A DNA stretch of 64,000 nucleotides from Volvox africanus (GCA_030268105.1 BSDZ01000079.1:4610001-4674000); one strand, 5' to 3'; shown: positions 1 to 17,765, numbered from the stretch's first letter. Notes: a model not told the origin generated them from the sequence alone. A program made the numbers and translations.

Positions 1-117
1 AGGTACGCCGCCGCCATCAAGGCACTGGACAAGCTCTTGGCGTCGGACGATAAGGCGGTTAGTACCGCAGCTGGACGAGAAGATATCTCCAATCTAAAAC
101 ACAAGTGGGTGGAGTGA
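1..117 (+). CDS. 3' terminal exon of an unidentified gene (partial)
   Basis: Frame 1 is open from the window edge to a TGA at 115-117. It encodes 38 residues beginning RYAAAIKALDKLLASDD and ending LKHKWVE. Amphipathic helix-like composition and lack of low complexity suggest a true C-terminus. The first bases (agGTACGCC) could instead be an acceptor-like junction, so the true exon start may lie at or before the edge. The family is not recognisable from so short a piece. Downstream sequence is CA/GT-rich and non-coding, which fits a 3' UTR. Confidence 0.5.
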   Translation, partial: RYAAAIKALDKLLASDDKAVSTAAGREDISNLKHKWVE

Positions 118-1925
118 AGTGTTGATGTTTGCGAGGGGAAAAGGGGGGAGGGATGGCGAGGGAGATGTCGCACAGATGCACGGGTTATCGGGAATCTTTC
201 CGTCCCCTCCCCCCGAGGTCTTGTGCTTACACAGAGACACACACACACACACGCGCGCGTGTGTGTGCGTAAGGCCTTGTTACATGTGTTGCATAACCGC
301 TAAATCAAACACACACACAATACACATGAAGACACACAGACAGACAGACACACAGACAGACACAGACGAACTGCCGACTGAACACGTGCGACTTCCCCCG
401 TGTGGCTCTTAGGGTTTTTCTCCCTTCCCCCCCGGCTCCCCCTCCCTGGACTAACCCAGGCTGTACCTGGCCCTCGGCTGGGGTCACTGGGCGACACTGG
501 AAAAGGAACTGCAGGTATGCGTGTATGTGTGTATGTGTGTTTTAGGTATCGGGGGGAGGAGTTGGGGAAGGTAAGAGCCACAGCAGATACGTGGGGGTAT
601 AGAGAGAGGGGTTACGTGTCTATGAAGCTGGCGGGAGGAACACCCCGCACCCCTCACCCCCCCCCCCAAATAATCAATTTAAATGATAAAGACATTGTTC
701 GTTACTCCGTGGTCATTCGTCCGTCCTTACAAACATCAGGCATCACCATCAGGCACCACAATCACAAGATTGTTTACCCGTACATTTATGTTTTTTTGCC
801 GTACAGGCGGTACGATTTCCCCGGGAGCTCACGCGGATTTGAATGGGTTGAGCACGAGACACCGTGTTTGTGTTTTTGTACGTGCATGCGTGCAATTTTT
901 GGTGATTTGGCTGAAGGGGTTTGATTTCCCCAATCTTTAGTCAGGTGGGGCGGATTGGATCATTAGGTCGGCAGTAGCGGTGTTGGCGACGGCGGGGGTG
1001 GGGTGGGGATGGGGTGGGCAGTTAACGCGGGTGGTGATGAGGGTAACTTCCTTCCTGCCACTGCTCTAAGACGCGTATGTGTTTTAGCCCCACCTGGAGC
1101 CACGAGACCACTCATAACCTTCGTGCGTGCGGCGTGTGATATCTCATCCGGCACTTATTCCGTCCGTCACAGCTCCTTATATACCGTCAAATATATATCG
1201 GTACTTTGTCGTTCTCCTCCTCAGCAGAGAAGTGCGACCCTCGCTTGTTCCCCCGTTTATTCTTATCTGTTGGTTTCTGAGGTCCTTATGGAATATCTGT
1301 GATTCGTCTGCTCAGGGTATATGGTGCCTATTTAGGAAATGCATACATTGACGTGCTTATTACCCGAAGGATGTCCTAAACAGGAAAGCCAATTGCGTGC
1401 CGACATCCTGGCATGCCGTTTTCTGTATTTGATGGGATGTGATTTTATCCATCTTCCTGATGCACCTGACACGTGTGTTTGTGTGTTGTGTGTGTGTCTG
1501 GTGGGGAGGGGCGGATGAAGACCCTAGTTCCTAGGGCTCATGGGGGGGTATGTTGGCTTTTGGCTGGGGAGATGGTTCGAGCTGTGCAGGGCCAGAGAGA
1601 GCAAGCGGCGTCGTGTGGTGTGTGGCGGTGTCCGTAGCGATGAAGGCCGTATATATGGCATATGTGTATGGAGTAGTTGTATCACGGGTCAGGCTGTACA
1701 TGAGACAGGGTATATACTGCCAAGAGTGAGACAGCAGGGTACGGATCTCTGCTGCTGAACGAGCGATCAGAGGGCCGTATCCTCTCCAACGATTTGCAGG
1801 ATATCTCGAGCAGACGACTGAACCATGAGATAGCGGGTTAATTCCAATGGCAGGCGCCGAGGTACCAGTGCGACGAATACTGCTGCACAGTGCAGATATG
1901 TTTAAGTGCATCTCACTCTCACTCA
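118..1925. other. Intergenic DNA with CA/GT microsatellites
   Basis: No gene is supported here. The stretch holds short (CA)n, (CAGA)n and (GT)n runs at about 235-360, 500-545 and 1470-1500, plus C-rich and G-rich homopolymer patches. Open frames (for example the minus-strand frame at 1531-2202) are low-complexity and follow the dinucleotide runs. It probably contains the 3' UTRs of the flanking convergent genes. Confidence 0.5.
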
Positions 1926-1930
1926 TTACA
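1926..1930 (-). promoter_or_regulatory. Candidate TGTAA polyadenylation signal for the decarboxylase gene
   Basis: The minus strand reads TGTAA here, about 320 nt after the stop at 2250. TGTAA is the usual volvocine poly(A) signal. Five-base motifs occur by chance, so only its position supports it. Confidence 0.35.
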
Positions 1931-2249
1931 CGTATCACACTTGTTGATATGCGATATATTTGCATCGAATATTCGGGCACTGAGGCGCCGCCAGTGGAAT
2001 ACGTGTGTGTATGTGTTTGTATGTGTATGTGTACGTAATTGCTCGTCCAACCAAAGGCGCCAAACGACTCCTCCCCACCGCCGAGGAGGTCGCGGGCGCA
2101 ATACGGAGTATTTAACCGCCAATGTGTAAAACGTGTTGTTGTGTTCGGCGGCAAATTAATAACAGACGGCCCGGCCCCCCCCCCACACACACATACATAC
2201 ACACATACACACCACCACCACCACCACCACCAACATCATCATCTGCTCA

Positions 2250-5200
2250 TTAAACCAAATTCCAAAAGGCCATAACCTCCTCCACCGTCTCGCCCCTCCG
2301 CAACAACACAAAGTCGTGATCCGCCCCACAAGCCGCGACCACACGGACCCTGCTGCTGCTGCTGCCAGCCGCCCACGCAGCGGGTAGCGGGTGCTCTTCT
2401 ACCGGCGGAGGCGGAGGCGGCGTTTTAGTCTTAGCTGCTACTGCTGATGCTACAGCCGTCGCTACCGCCGGCGTCACTCCAGCAGCAGTGGACGTCTCGT
2501 CCTCCGGTCTCGTTTCCAACCGCCGCTGCCGTCGGAAGCCCCAAACCGGCGGTGAACAGCGGCTGTTATACCTGCTGTACATCGACAAGCAGTACGCGCC
2601 GACATCGGGTACGACAATCCAGTCGCCAGGATGCGCTGGCGGCAGTAGCACCGCCTCCGCCAGACGATCGCCTTGGAAGCACAGGGGCCCGACCACGTCG
2701 GTTGGGAACAACGAACCAGGGCCCGATGACTCGTCAAAGTCAGCTGCTTCCCCACCACCTGCTGCGGATCCTGTCGTGCCGCAGACTTTTGTCTGGCCTA
2801 CACTGTCGTACAACTCCACGCGTACCGGCCAGGTGTCAGGGAGGTAGACAGCACGCAGTAGCAGATCTCCCCCTAGCCCCGAAACCACCACCCGCCGGCC
2901 CCCACAGTGTTTGCTGTACTCCACTCGCCCCGCCGCGAATACGGATTTTGCTACCAGACAACGACCGAATTCAGTTACTAGTTGAGGGGCGATGGTGAGC
3001 GTATTAGTTGTGGCGGTTGTTAAGGTAGTTGAGGAGATGAAGTTATTGTCGTTGTTTGTGGTGGTGGCGGCAACAGCAGTTTCAATATTACGATTGTCAT
3101 CACATCCAACAAATATGTACGGCAGTCGTTGACGAAGCAGGTTGGCGTAGCGCTCAAAGATGCTAATGACGGCCTCCGTCTCCGTCGTCTCTGTCATCAG
3201 CGTCGGCATCAGCGTCGGCGTCGGTGTCGGCGTCGGCATCGGCGTCGGCATCGGCAACACTGCTGTGGCGGAATCTGCGGGCACGGAGCCAAGCAACCAT
3301 CCTAGGTCATCATCGCCGTACTGTACGGGCAAGCCTCCACCGATGTCCAGGGCCATAATTCTTCTGCACCTTCCACTGCCGGCGCCGCTGCCGTACGCCG
3401 CTGCTGCTGCCGCCGCCTCCACCTCCGCCATCAGGTCTGCTACTCTTGCGACGCCCTCGACGGTCAGCTCCAGGGGCACTCCCTGTCCAGTGGATGCAAA
3501 CCAGGCAAACAAACCAAACGAACTGACAAACCAACGAACTAACGAACTGACAAAACCGCATTTCATCATTTAGAAGTCATTTTGACTCGTAATTCCCTGT
3601 TTCCGTCCTCGTCCACGTCATCCAAGAAAACCCAAACGGTTCTTATTTAAACATCTATGTGTCCGATGTGTCCATAAGGCTCATCCCCACCACTCGACCG
3701 TATCTTTTATCCTTTTTAAGGCCCACGTTCCTACATCCCGTCGCCGTACCTCGTTTTCCCGGACTGTCGTCGTACATTTCGAAAAAGGTTTTCAAGCTTA
3801 TTTTGCTGGAAGTGTACCAATATATTATGGGGATAAAACTGCGGTATCAGATATTAATAAAAAAGCTATAATCTATGCCAACGATTTTGAAAATGAAGAT
3901 TCTTTAATCGAGTATATAAAAGCAACAGATAATAATGACGATAATAATTTATTGCCATGATTTCTGCGGTTAATTTTTCGTCCATTTCTAAGCCCACTTT
4001 GATGGCCAAGCCCACCCCCCAGACATACACATACATACACATACACACACGTACGTGCCTGTGATCCGACGTGCAAGTGCAGCGCGTTGATCCAGGGGTG
4101 GTTCGCGAAGGCCGCCAGCAGCTCCCCCCGGGAGTCCAGGAGGGGGATGCCAAACTTGGAGACCCTACCGGCAGTGGACAGAGCAGCAATGCGGCCCTCA
4201 CCAACCTGGGGGCCGCATTAGTAATTGCCGTATTTAAATATTAGTTGTTATCGTACAAATATTGTTTATCATGATTTGAGCTAATGGAGTTGATCAGGAT
4301 AATAAATACGAATATCAGTTTCGTTATGTTATATTTAAGTCGTTGCCGTCCTCATGTTAGTTATGTTTATTGTGTTGGTTAGCAGCCGAACAACTTCGGG
4401 AGGGCAAAAGAGTAAGAGTGACGGAGCCAGAGATAGGCTCACCTTGAGGGGGGAGAGGGGAAACCAGTTTTTTGTCGTTTCTATGTACCGCGTATAAAAT
4501 TGCCAAGAGTCAAACATTATTGAATTTATTACAAAATATGGGTTCAAAAATAATAACTGGCCTAGTATTATCAATGCACTACTTTTGCACCTTTTGTAAC
4601 TAAAACTATCGACTCACGGTATACTTATTTACACGGTATATTCAGATCGCACCTGTGGGTTGACCCGGAGCCCTATCAACCGCGGTCCGGCCGTACTGCA
4701 GTCGCCTGCCGTACTGCCTAACAGCTCTGGCTCAGCAGCCAGCAGCTCCGCCACACGTTGGACCTCCTGGGGGAATAGAAAGGGGAAGAGGGGCACGACC
4801 CGGCCAGGGTTTGCATGACTGTGTACAACACCGTACGGGTTGATGAAGGGTCAACAACACCGGAGGGTTTGTCAGTTGTTAGTTCAACGACCTGGACACC
4901 CTTGAGCCACGTCACGTCAGCCCGTACCTGCAGATTATCCAGGTTGAGCCGTACTCCTGAGCGCGGGTCGTCGTACCGACCCGTGGGTCCAGGGTGAAGC
5001 CGTGCCGACCCGTAGTAGATCGCCGTAGATCGTCGGTTGTTGAATGATGCCGTATTTTGGAGGTTAGGGCCGGAAGGCGAACAGGGCGCTCGGCCGGAAG
5101 ATGAGCAGCGCGGATGAGATCTAAAATGTGAATGTGATCTGATGCTTCCGGAGCTCTGGGGAAGGCCAGTACCGCCGCTGCTCCAAACCTCCGAGTCCGC

Positions 5201-6368
5201 CTCCCAATCGCCACGTCAACACCAACACCGCCACCACCACCAACACCAACGCATCAAATTGTCTACGTGACAGTGAAGGCTCCGTCCCCGTGCCACCCCG
5301 TCCCCCGCCTCCTCGCCTCCTCACTGCCCTTCTCGGCTCCCCTCCTTCCCCCCTCCTCCCCCCCTCCTCCCCACCTCCCCCCCCTCCTCCCCGCCTCGCA
5401 CCCACCCGCACTGAGGGCGAATCTGAGCTCCTCGCGGGTCTTAATGGGCGAGTCAAACACAACTCGGTCCGGCGGAAAGCCGCAAGCTAAGGCCTGACGC
5501 AGCTCCCCTAATGACGCCACCTGGGACCAGGATTACGTAATCCGTACCCCAAATCCCAAAAGTGAATGAGCGAAAGGGAGGACGCCGCGGACAAAAAACA
5601 ACGGGATTTGGGTCGTGTGTTAAGTTTTATGTACGCTCTTCCTGAATGCAAGATAGCCTACGGATAATGGTAATAATAAGAAACGAACAACGGCAACAAC
5701 GGCAAAGCACAACGAACAACACTAACCCTTAACCACGTACGGTCAACATACGGAGAGTTATCGGTTATCTTGTTCTGCATACATTCTGATAATCGAATAG
5801 CCTTCCTGCCCCCCTCGCCCCTTCCCTGGTCTGCAGAGGGCGCGTGTGGGAGCTATCTGACCTCGGCGCCCATGCCGGCGTCGCGCATGAGCTCCAGCAC
5901 CCGGCCCACAGGGTTGGCCTTGACGGCGAAGGTGTGAAGCGTGCTCGGAGGAAAAGGGGCGCGCTGCGGCACGGCGAGGTGTGCGCAAGGATTGGTCAAA
6001 ATCTGATTTCGGCACCTTTGGGTGCCGCTGGAGCGGATGTGCGTTTTTCGACTTTTCGTCGGGTCGGGTCGACTATTGAAAAATATATAATTCCGTAAAA
6101 ATCATATATTATATAATTAGGGAATGAAAATGAAAAGAAAGGTCACCGTTTGGTCACGGTTCGGGTGGACTCAGAGTGGGATGGAATCAAAGATATGCCA
6201 CTTCGTCCTGGAAGTTAGGAATACCTTTAATGTGGCGATGGTTGCATGCAAGAGGTCGAGGTCCATGAACATAGCTGTCGCGCTCTCATCGCCTTTTCCT
6301 AAGATTCCGGCTGAAATGGCTGCCGCAAGAGCTCCACGACGCTGCTCTTGGATGTGTGCCATTATCAA
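2250..6368 (-). CDS. Fold-III PLP-dependent amino-acid decarboxylase (Orn/DAP/Arg decarboxylase family), 7 exons
   Basis: Predicted 627-residue enzyme that would remove the alpha-carboxyl group from a basic or diamino acid using pyridoxal phosphate. Exons in transcript order: 6368-6225, 5963-5862, 5520-5406, 4956-4928, 4766-4653, 4205-4059, 3482-2250; all reading phases agree. Family landmarks in order: FAVKANP (PLP lysine about residue 63), ASLGELRQAL, FDSPIKTREEL, LNLDN, IGLRVNPQ, SKFGIPL, LHVGSQG, LDIGGG (about 262), EFGR (about 388), GPLCFQGD (about 482, with the conserved Cys and Asp), and GAYCLSMYSRYN. The fourth exon is only 29 nt, and the sixth ends at a GC donor (CAG|GCACGT). Thr/Pro/Asn-rich insertions sit between LDIGGG and EFGR. 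The start is the first ATG of exon 1; a second ATG lies two codons on. Substrate (ornithine, diaminopimelate or other) cannot be read from the motifs. It is head to head with the IBR3-like gene. Confidence 0.88.
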
Positions 6369-6620
6369 AAGCCTGAAAATAACGCATACAAGTATAGATT
6401 GATAGTTGATGCGATACTGTTTTTGAAGTTATTTGTTAATCAAAAATCTGAAAACCTTTGGAATTGGTTAGCGTGACACGACGATCAACCACCACGAAAC
6501 GAGCATTATTTCTGAAACAGTAAGCTGAACGTAAAATAGCTCTCAGAGATAATAAAATGCTTTAACATGTAGAAATATTCAGGGTTAATTGAGATTAGCA
6601 TTAACATCCTCCGGGTCGGA
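6369..6620. promoter_or_regulatory. Short shared intergenic region between divergent genes (putative bidirectional promoter)
   Basis: Only 252 bp separate the start codons of the minus-strand decarboxylase and the plus-strand IBR3-like gene. The stretch is AT-richer than the flanking exons. It must contain both 5' UTRs and at least the proximal promoters, if both start codons are right. No clear TATA box was assigned. Confidence 0.5.
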
Positions 6621-9600
6621 ATGGCCCCGGCTTCATTCTCAACGCTACAGTCTCTGGGTCCCGTTCGCGCTGGACACCAGTTAGACCTTAAAGCACTCCA
6701 GGATTACCTTCGAGATCAGGCTCCGGAGCTATTCCGCGGCGCGCCAAGCCACGGCATCGGCATTCAAGTGCAGCAATTCAGTCATGGCCAGAGCAACCCC
6801 ACATTTATGCTGGCGCTCCCTGGGTCCGGCCAACGACTGGTGCTGCGCAAGAAGCCTCCTGGCAAGCTGCTGGTGTCGGCTCACGCGGTGGAGCGCGAGT
6901 ACACAGTAATGGCCGCGCTGTCGCCCACAGGATTTCCTGTCCCGCGGCCAGTCCACCTGTGCAGCACCGAGAAGCCGCTGGGAACACCATTTTATCTTAT
7001 GGAATGTGTTGAGGGACGCGTTTTCCTGGATCCAAATCTTCCGGAGCTGCAGCCTCAGCAGCGTACCGAGATGTATCGCCACATGGCGCAGGTCCGAGCC
7101 ATGTGGCGATGTGCAACACCGAGCTTAAGATCATCCAAACCCGCCCCGTGACGGCGGTCCCACTGCTATCTCAGATTCCTCTGAGTATCCGCATTTTTTG
7201 AAGATCGCAGTTTGCACCCACATACACCCACATACACAAACACACACACGCTCCCCACTGAACAGACACCATGGCATTCCTCCCATCTTCCACGTCCCCT
7301 CCTCTCCCCTTCCGATCCGCAGGTTCTGGCCGCCCTGCACACCCAGGACCCTGCCAGCCTGGGCCTCCGCTCTTTCGGCAACCCCAACCATTACTGCGTA
7401 CGGCAACTGCGCCGCTGGTCGGATCAATACACCGCCTCCATGCCATCACCCGCACCCGATGTGACCCGACTCGTGGATTGGTTGGTCGCGCACGTGCCGC
7501 CTGACGATGCAGCGCCGCCACGACCAGCTGTCGTACACGGCGACTTCCGTTTGGATAACATCGTGTTCACAGCCGATGATGCGGCGGCGGCGGTGGCAGG
7601 GCCGACGGCGGGGTTTCGGCCGCTCGCGGTGCTCGATTGGGAGCTGTCGACTCTCGGTAACCCCTGGGCCGATGTGAGGAGGGAGCAATCTAGGGAGGAA
7701 GAGGAGTACGGCATCGGGCGGGGTCGTAAAGTGCAGATGGAGGGAATGGAAGGGCGAGGGCCGAGGGTGGGAGGGAGAGAGATAGAGCGGGAGGGAGGGG
7801 GAGATGTTTTTGTTGACGGAGATACTTTGTTAGCTCTCAGGGGGAGGGGGGAGGGGGGAGACACGTAACGTGCGGGTATGGTGATAGGGGGAAGGAGAAA
7901 AGTATGAAGGCAATACACCATCACCCATATATACACACACGCACCACCTGTAACGCTTACACACACACATACATACACACACATACACACACACATTAAT
8001 TTCCCGGCCACTTGCCGCCCGGCCTGCCATAGGTCGCGTACAACTGTCTGCCGTACCACCTTCCCCCCGACCTGGTCGCGCTGCAACGCCTTCGCCGTAC
8101 ACCGTCCCTGCCGGCGGGAGTGCCGTCGGAGCGCGAGTACCTTTCCTGGTACTGCTCCGCAGCCGGGATGGCGGCGCCGCCGCCGGCCCACTGGGCTTTC
8201 TACCTGGCTCTGTCCCTCTTCCGTCTGCTCGCGATCTTGGCCGGGGTGCAGGCGCGGGCTCGCCAAGGCAACGCCGCCTCCGCCCAAGCGGCGCAGGTGG
8301 CGTCGGATGAGGTACTGGCCGCGCTGGCATCGACCGCAATCGGAATCATAGAGCGGGCGGAGGCTGAGGTAGCTGGGGAGGCGGCAGGCTGCCGCTGCGT
8401 TCTGCCGACCTGCACCTGTGGCAGCGGAGGCGGTTTCGCTGCCGCCGCCGCCGCCGCCGGCGGAGAAGCAGCAGCAGCAGCAGCAGCAGCTAGTGGTGGG
8501 GGTGGTTGCAGCTGTAGCGATTGCAAGTCTGCGGCGGCAGCCAAGGAGCCGAAGGCCGCCACTTCCGTCATCGCATCCGGCGGCGCCAACGGCGACGCTG
8601 GTAGCAGCGGCGCCGCCGCCGCCGCCGCCGCCGCCGCTGCATCCCGCGGTGGGGCCCTCCTAGGCATCAGTCCCCGCGCGGCGGCCCTTCGGGAGCAGCT
8701 GGCGGCCTTCATGGCGGAGCACGTGTATCCGGCGGAAGAGGTGTTTGAGGCGCACGCCATGGGGCCACAGGTACTGCATTTGTGTATAATTCCCCTCTAA
8801 TGTCGTACGGCTTAGCCCAGCTCGTTTCCGTATCCCAACAGCACGTCATCTCAAAAACAGCTTAATCTTTCGTTCCCTCCCCCATTCCCTGGTTTACGTC
8901 CCGGCTAGTTTCCATATTTTCCTGCTGTGAACGACGTCAGCCCGACCCTCAAGGTGGTTAGTCCTCGTTTCTTCAGTGCCAGGTGGTTAGTTTCATTCCT
9001 TTTCACCCCTTCCCCCCTTGGCTGAGGGCTGCACGGGCTGACGCGTTAATTACAATAACATAAGTAAATCGAATAGGATTTATCCAAGTAGTCTGTTTGT
9101 GCATCCGTTGGGCTCAGGAGACGCGTTGGACCGTCCATCCGCTGATGGAGGGGCTGAAGGCGAAGGCGAAGGAGGTGAGGGAGATGAGGGGGGGGGGAGA
9201 AAGAGGAAGGGGGGGAAGAGGAGGGGGGGGAGGGGGAGAGGAGGTGGTCGTTAGGCACTGATATCTGCGGTGCAGGGGAGAGATGTTTGATGCCGTCGAT
9301 ACTGCGCCATGAGGTGCTGTAATCGTAAGTCATGTGTATGTGTGTACGAACCCCGTGCTGCCTCCCCCCGCCCCATCCGTCCCAATCCTGCAGGCCGGGT
9401 TGTGGAATCTCTGGTTACCGTACTCTCTAGCTAACCGTCTTAGTTGGCTGGTGTCGCACGCAGCCGCCACTGACCCACGGGACGCTAAGGTGCTGCTGGG
9501 GGCAGGGCTGTCGAATCTGGATTACGCTCACCTGTGTGAGCTGATGGGTCGCAGTGCCTGGGCACCGGAGGTCTTCAACTGCTCAGCTCCGGACACGGGT

Positions 9601-12600
9601 GTGAAGGGGGCGGGGGGGGGAAGGGCGCTGTTGGGGGCAGAGGGGGAGTAGATGAGACTTGGAGACCTGACTGCTGTTTAGGAGGGGAAAGGAGAGGGGA
9701 AATGCTGTGTTGGTTAATATCTTCGGTCAACTCTCTTCCAATACACCCTCCCCCCCAACTCCCCCGGGTTAGGCAACATGGAGGTTTTGGCCAAGTACGG
9801 AAGCCGCGAGCAGCAGCTCACGTGGCTGCTGCCGCTCCTCCGCGGCGTGATCCGGTCGTGTTTCGCGATGACGGAGAAGGCCGTGGCGTCCTCGGACGCG
9901 ACCAACATCATGGCGTCCATAACCCGCAGCCCCTGCGGCAACGCCCTCACCCTCAACGGAGTCAAATGGTGGACAAGCGGCGCCATGGATCCACGCTGCA
10001 AGGTACGACAGACGTACGACAATGTTGCGACAGGGAGGGGGCAGGGGAATGCAATGCGTAGGAGGTGGGGACGTGGTGGTGCTGGCAGCATGGGTTTCGG
10101 AGGAAGGCCGTACGTTGTACGTGTATGTCGTACGTGTCTTTTTCAATACACAGTGTCTCTCCCACTCATCCGTGTGATTTGATGATATTCATCACCCCAC
10201 CCCTGCCGGACTTGATCAACCCCCGATCCTTCAGGTGGCCATATTTATGGGGAAGACCGACCCACGGGCCGCCCCTCACAAGCAGCAGTCCATGGTGCTT
10301 GTACCAATGGACGCGCCTGGGGTCAAGGTACGGTGATGATGGCACGAGTGGCTCAAGAGGGTGGAGGTGGTGTTGGGGTAATACCCTGCTCGCGCACCCC
10401 ATGCGAAACGGGAAGCCAGGGCAGAGAGGGAGGAGGGAGGGAAAGAGAGGCGGGAAACGGGGAGTCAGCACAGCTGGTTTGTACGACAACACATGGTACT
10501 GAAGCCCCGTGCGCGTCCTTTGACCTGGTAATGCCCAATTTGACCTGGTAAAACCCTTACTCATTTATACTCTTTATTACCCATCACCCGGCCCTCACCA
10601 CTGCCGTTTCCTGTCCCTGACGTACACTGGGACTTATTGCCGTACGCAGGTGGTACGGCCCATGCTGGTGTTTGGATTCGATGACGCGCCCCACGGTCAC
10701 GCAGAGGGTGGGTGCCGCTGCCCGGCTCAGGGCTGGTTATGGAGGGAGGGGCTTGAAGCAGTTAGAGGGGCTTGTTGGAGGGGAAGTCTGTTGGGTGGAG
10801 GGAAAAACTGATCTCGTTGTGCTGAGAGCTAAGTGAGTGCGGGTGACAGTTGAGAGCGTCAGAAACACTAACTGTCATTGTAACTGCTTTCCCTTACCGT
10901 TAGGATGACGGTTAGGGTTTTATTCGCGACATCTCGTAAGCTCTCCCACTACGTGTCTCCCTTCATCTCCAGGTATTCCTGTTTTTCGTACCTCCTAATA
11001 TTGCTGATTTTCCTGGGTACACTCTGACCTCTCTGCCCTAACAGCTATATACAAAATTCAATATGACTCTCATCATCTTAATATTCAATCTTTAAATTGA
11101 TTAATTTCAATATTGAAGAAATAAATTAGTAAATCTCCCCCTGCACCGCTCTGCCTGCACCTCGCCGCCGCAGTTCACTTCAGTGGTGTGAGAGTCCCCG
11201 CCGCCAACCTGGTCCTGGGGGAGGGTCGGGGATTTGAAATCGCTCAGGGGCGCCTGGGTCCCGGGCGGTTGCACCACTGCATGCGGCTGGTGGGGGCGGG
11301 GGAGAGAGCGGTGGAACTCATGACGGCCAGGGCGGCACAGCGCCGGGTGTTCGGAGGACCGCTGGCAGCGCAGGGGGCATTCCGGGCGACACTGGCGCAG
11401 TGCAGGTGGGGAGCTGGAAGGGGTGAGGTAGGGGTGAGGTGGGGTGGAGGAAAAAGGGTGGGAAAGATGGGGGGGACATCGGCCATCCCACTCCTACGTT
11501 GTCCGTCATCCGTTGTTTATTGGAGTCTGGTCTGGGGGCCTGTGGGGGGGGCCCGCGTGTGTGTTTTGCGTATTTGAGGCGGTATTCGTTTACACAGCTC
11601 CCTTAGCAAAGGGCCCCGTGTGGTTAGGTGTAAATGTATCATTTTCCCAATTCCCCATGTTTTCAATCGTCCTTCAATTGTTGGGATATTGCTACAAATA
11701 TGATTTTAATAATGTGATTTTAATAATTATGCTTATCAGAATCGAGGTAGATTCCTCCCGGCTGATGGTGTTGGCGGCGGCGGACGCTCTGGACCGCCAG
11801 GGCTTCAAGGGCGCGGCGGCGGCAATTGCGGCGGCGAAAGTGGCGGCGCCCAACGCGGTGCTGCGGGTGATCGACGCGGCCATTCAGGTGATTGGGAGAC
11901 CCGGGGTCAGTGGACCACGCCGGCACGTCGACTCGTCGACGCGGGTTTGCTTGGTGGTGGTGGTGGATTCCATGCTTTGATCCGATAAATAAACACGGCC
12001 CTCACTACGCTCGCTGCCGCCACACAAGAATCTGTGTGTATGTGTATGTGTGTGTATGTGTATGTGTATATGTGTATGTGTATGTGTATTCTGGAATGGT
12101 AGTGGTGGTACCGTCACGTGGGGGATACGGCGCAACTTGAACAGAGGGGAAGCGGGGAGAGGCGAAGAGAACTAGCATATACGTACATTGTCGGGGCCTA
12201 CTCGGCATGCAAATTGTTTGTTAATCGGTGTGTACGGTTGAGTTGAAGGGTTCAGGGTTTAGGAGGGGTAATGCTGTGCGGTTCTGCTCTGTGATGTTGC
12301 TGCCAGCTTGTACGTCACTCTGTTGCACAACACCTGCTGTGTACGGATGGTCGCAAGGTAAACAGCCACCTCCTGGTTTGGTCCACCTTCCACTATCCAG
12401 CAGTACCGCTCGCCACTCTCACACCTCAATCCCCATACCCAGAGACACACAGACACAGACACATGCACGTGTGCCGCAGGCCCACGGCGGTGCGGGTGTC
12501 AGTCAGGACTTCGTGCTGGCTCGGCTCTGGACGGCTGCTCGCACGCTGAGGATCGCCGACGGCCCCGACGAGGTGCACCTGGGCACAATCGCGAAGATGG

Positions 12601-12641
12601 AGCTGAAGAAGATGGGGGCGGGGAAGCAGGCGCGCTTGTAA
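6621..12641 (+). CDS. APH-domain/acyl-CoA dehydrogenase fusion, ACAD10/11- or IBR3-like, peroxisomal
   Basis: Eleven exons: 6621-7091, 7323-7673, 8033-8770, 9118-9174, 9394-9598, 9773-10002, 10235-10327, 10650-10707, 11174-11405, 11740-11887, 12480-12641, giving about 914 residues. The N-terminal aminoglycoside-phosphotransferase-like fold has [10 protein letters not shown] (about 228-237) and [10 protein letters not shown] (about 260). The C-terminal half is an FAD acyl-CoA dehydrogenase: [42 protein letters not shown] and the ACAD11-type ending [10 protein letters not shown]...IADGPDEVH. The last three residues, ARL, form a plausible PTS1 peroxisomal signal, as expected of plant IBR3 and animal ACAD11. 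By family knowledge it would act on branched, hydroxylated or auxin-precursor-like acyl-CoAs in beta-oxidation. An Ala/Gly/Cys-rich insertion of about 110 residues links the two domains (exon 3); human ACAD11 is about 780 residues. All phases agree. Confidence 0.92.
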
Positions 12642-13059
12642 CAATGGGGGCGGGGGCGAGGCTGGGGGTAACTGACGGCGTCTTCGTGAGGAGGAAGTGG
12701 CGAGGAGGAAAAACCTCCGCGGCGTTGATGCTGGAAATGGGTGTCGCATGTTTGGCTTGTGGAACGCATTGTCGGGGAGCAGCATGTACCCGTGCCGCTC
12801 CGAAACCGCTCCGAAACCTCCAGTTTGAGCTCGTCCGGTCTCATGCATGTGGTGCAAATCCGCGAGGATGGCTCACCGGTATTTAAGGCAACAAGCTACA
12901 CGACGATGCAGAGCGAGTGGTGGGGGCTGAAAGTGAGGGCTGGTAGCGGGCGGCGGATAGTGACTAGATAGTGAGACTTTAGACCCGAAAAAAAGCCAGG
13001 GCCGACATAAAGGGTGATGGGATCGGCCATGTCTACATGATAAATCTGCGGATAATTCG

Positions 13060-13079
13060 TGTAACATCATGTAATGTAA
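13060..13079 (+). promoter_or_regulatory. Cluster of three TGTAA poly(A) signals
   Basis: TGTAA occurs at 13060-13064, 13070-13074 and 13075-13079, about 420 nt after the IBR3-like stop codon. Three copies in 20 bp in the right orientation fit the 3' end of that transcript. Confidence 0.5.
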
Positions 13080-13099
13080 TGCAATACTTATTAAGGTCT

Positions 13100-17708
<4,609 letters not shown>

Positions 17709-17765
17709 AGCCAATAGCCAGGGGCAACGCAGGAGCGCAGAGGGGCTCGCTAAGCTGGGCGCTTC

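Noticed and set aside
1531..2202. Minus-strand 223-codon ORF
   Set aside because: Driven by GT repeats, no motif, and positioned in the 3' region of the decarboxylase.
8200..8760. Minus-strand Ala/Pro-rich ORF of 186 codons
   Set aside because: Antisense shadow of the GC-rich linker exon of the ACAD11/IBR3-like gene.
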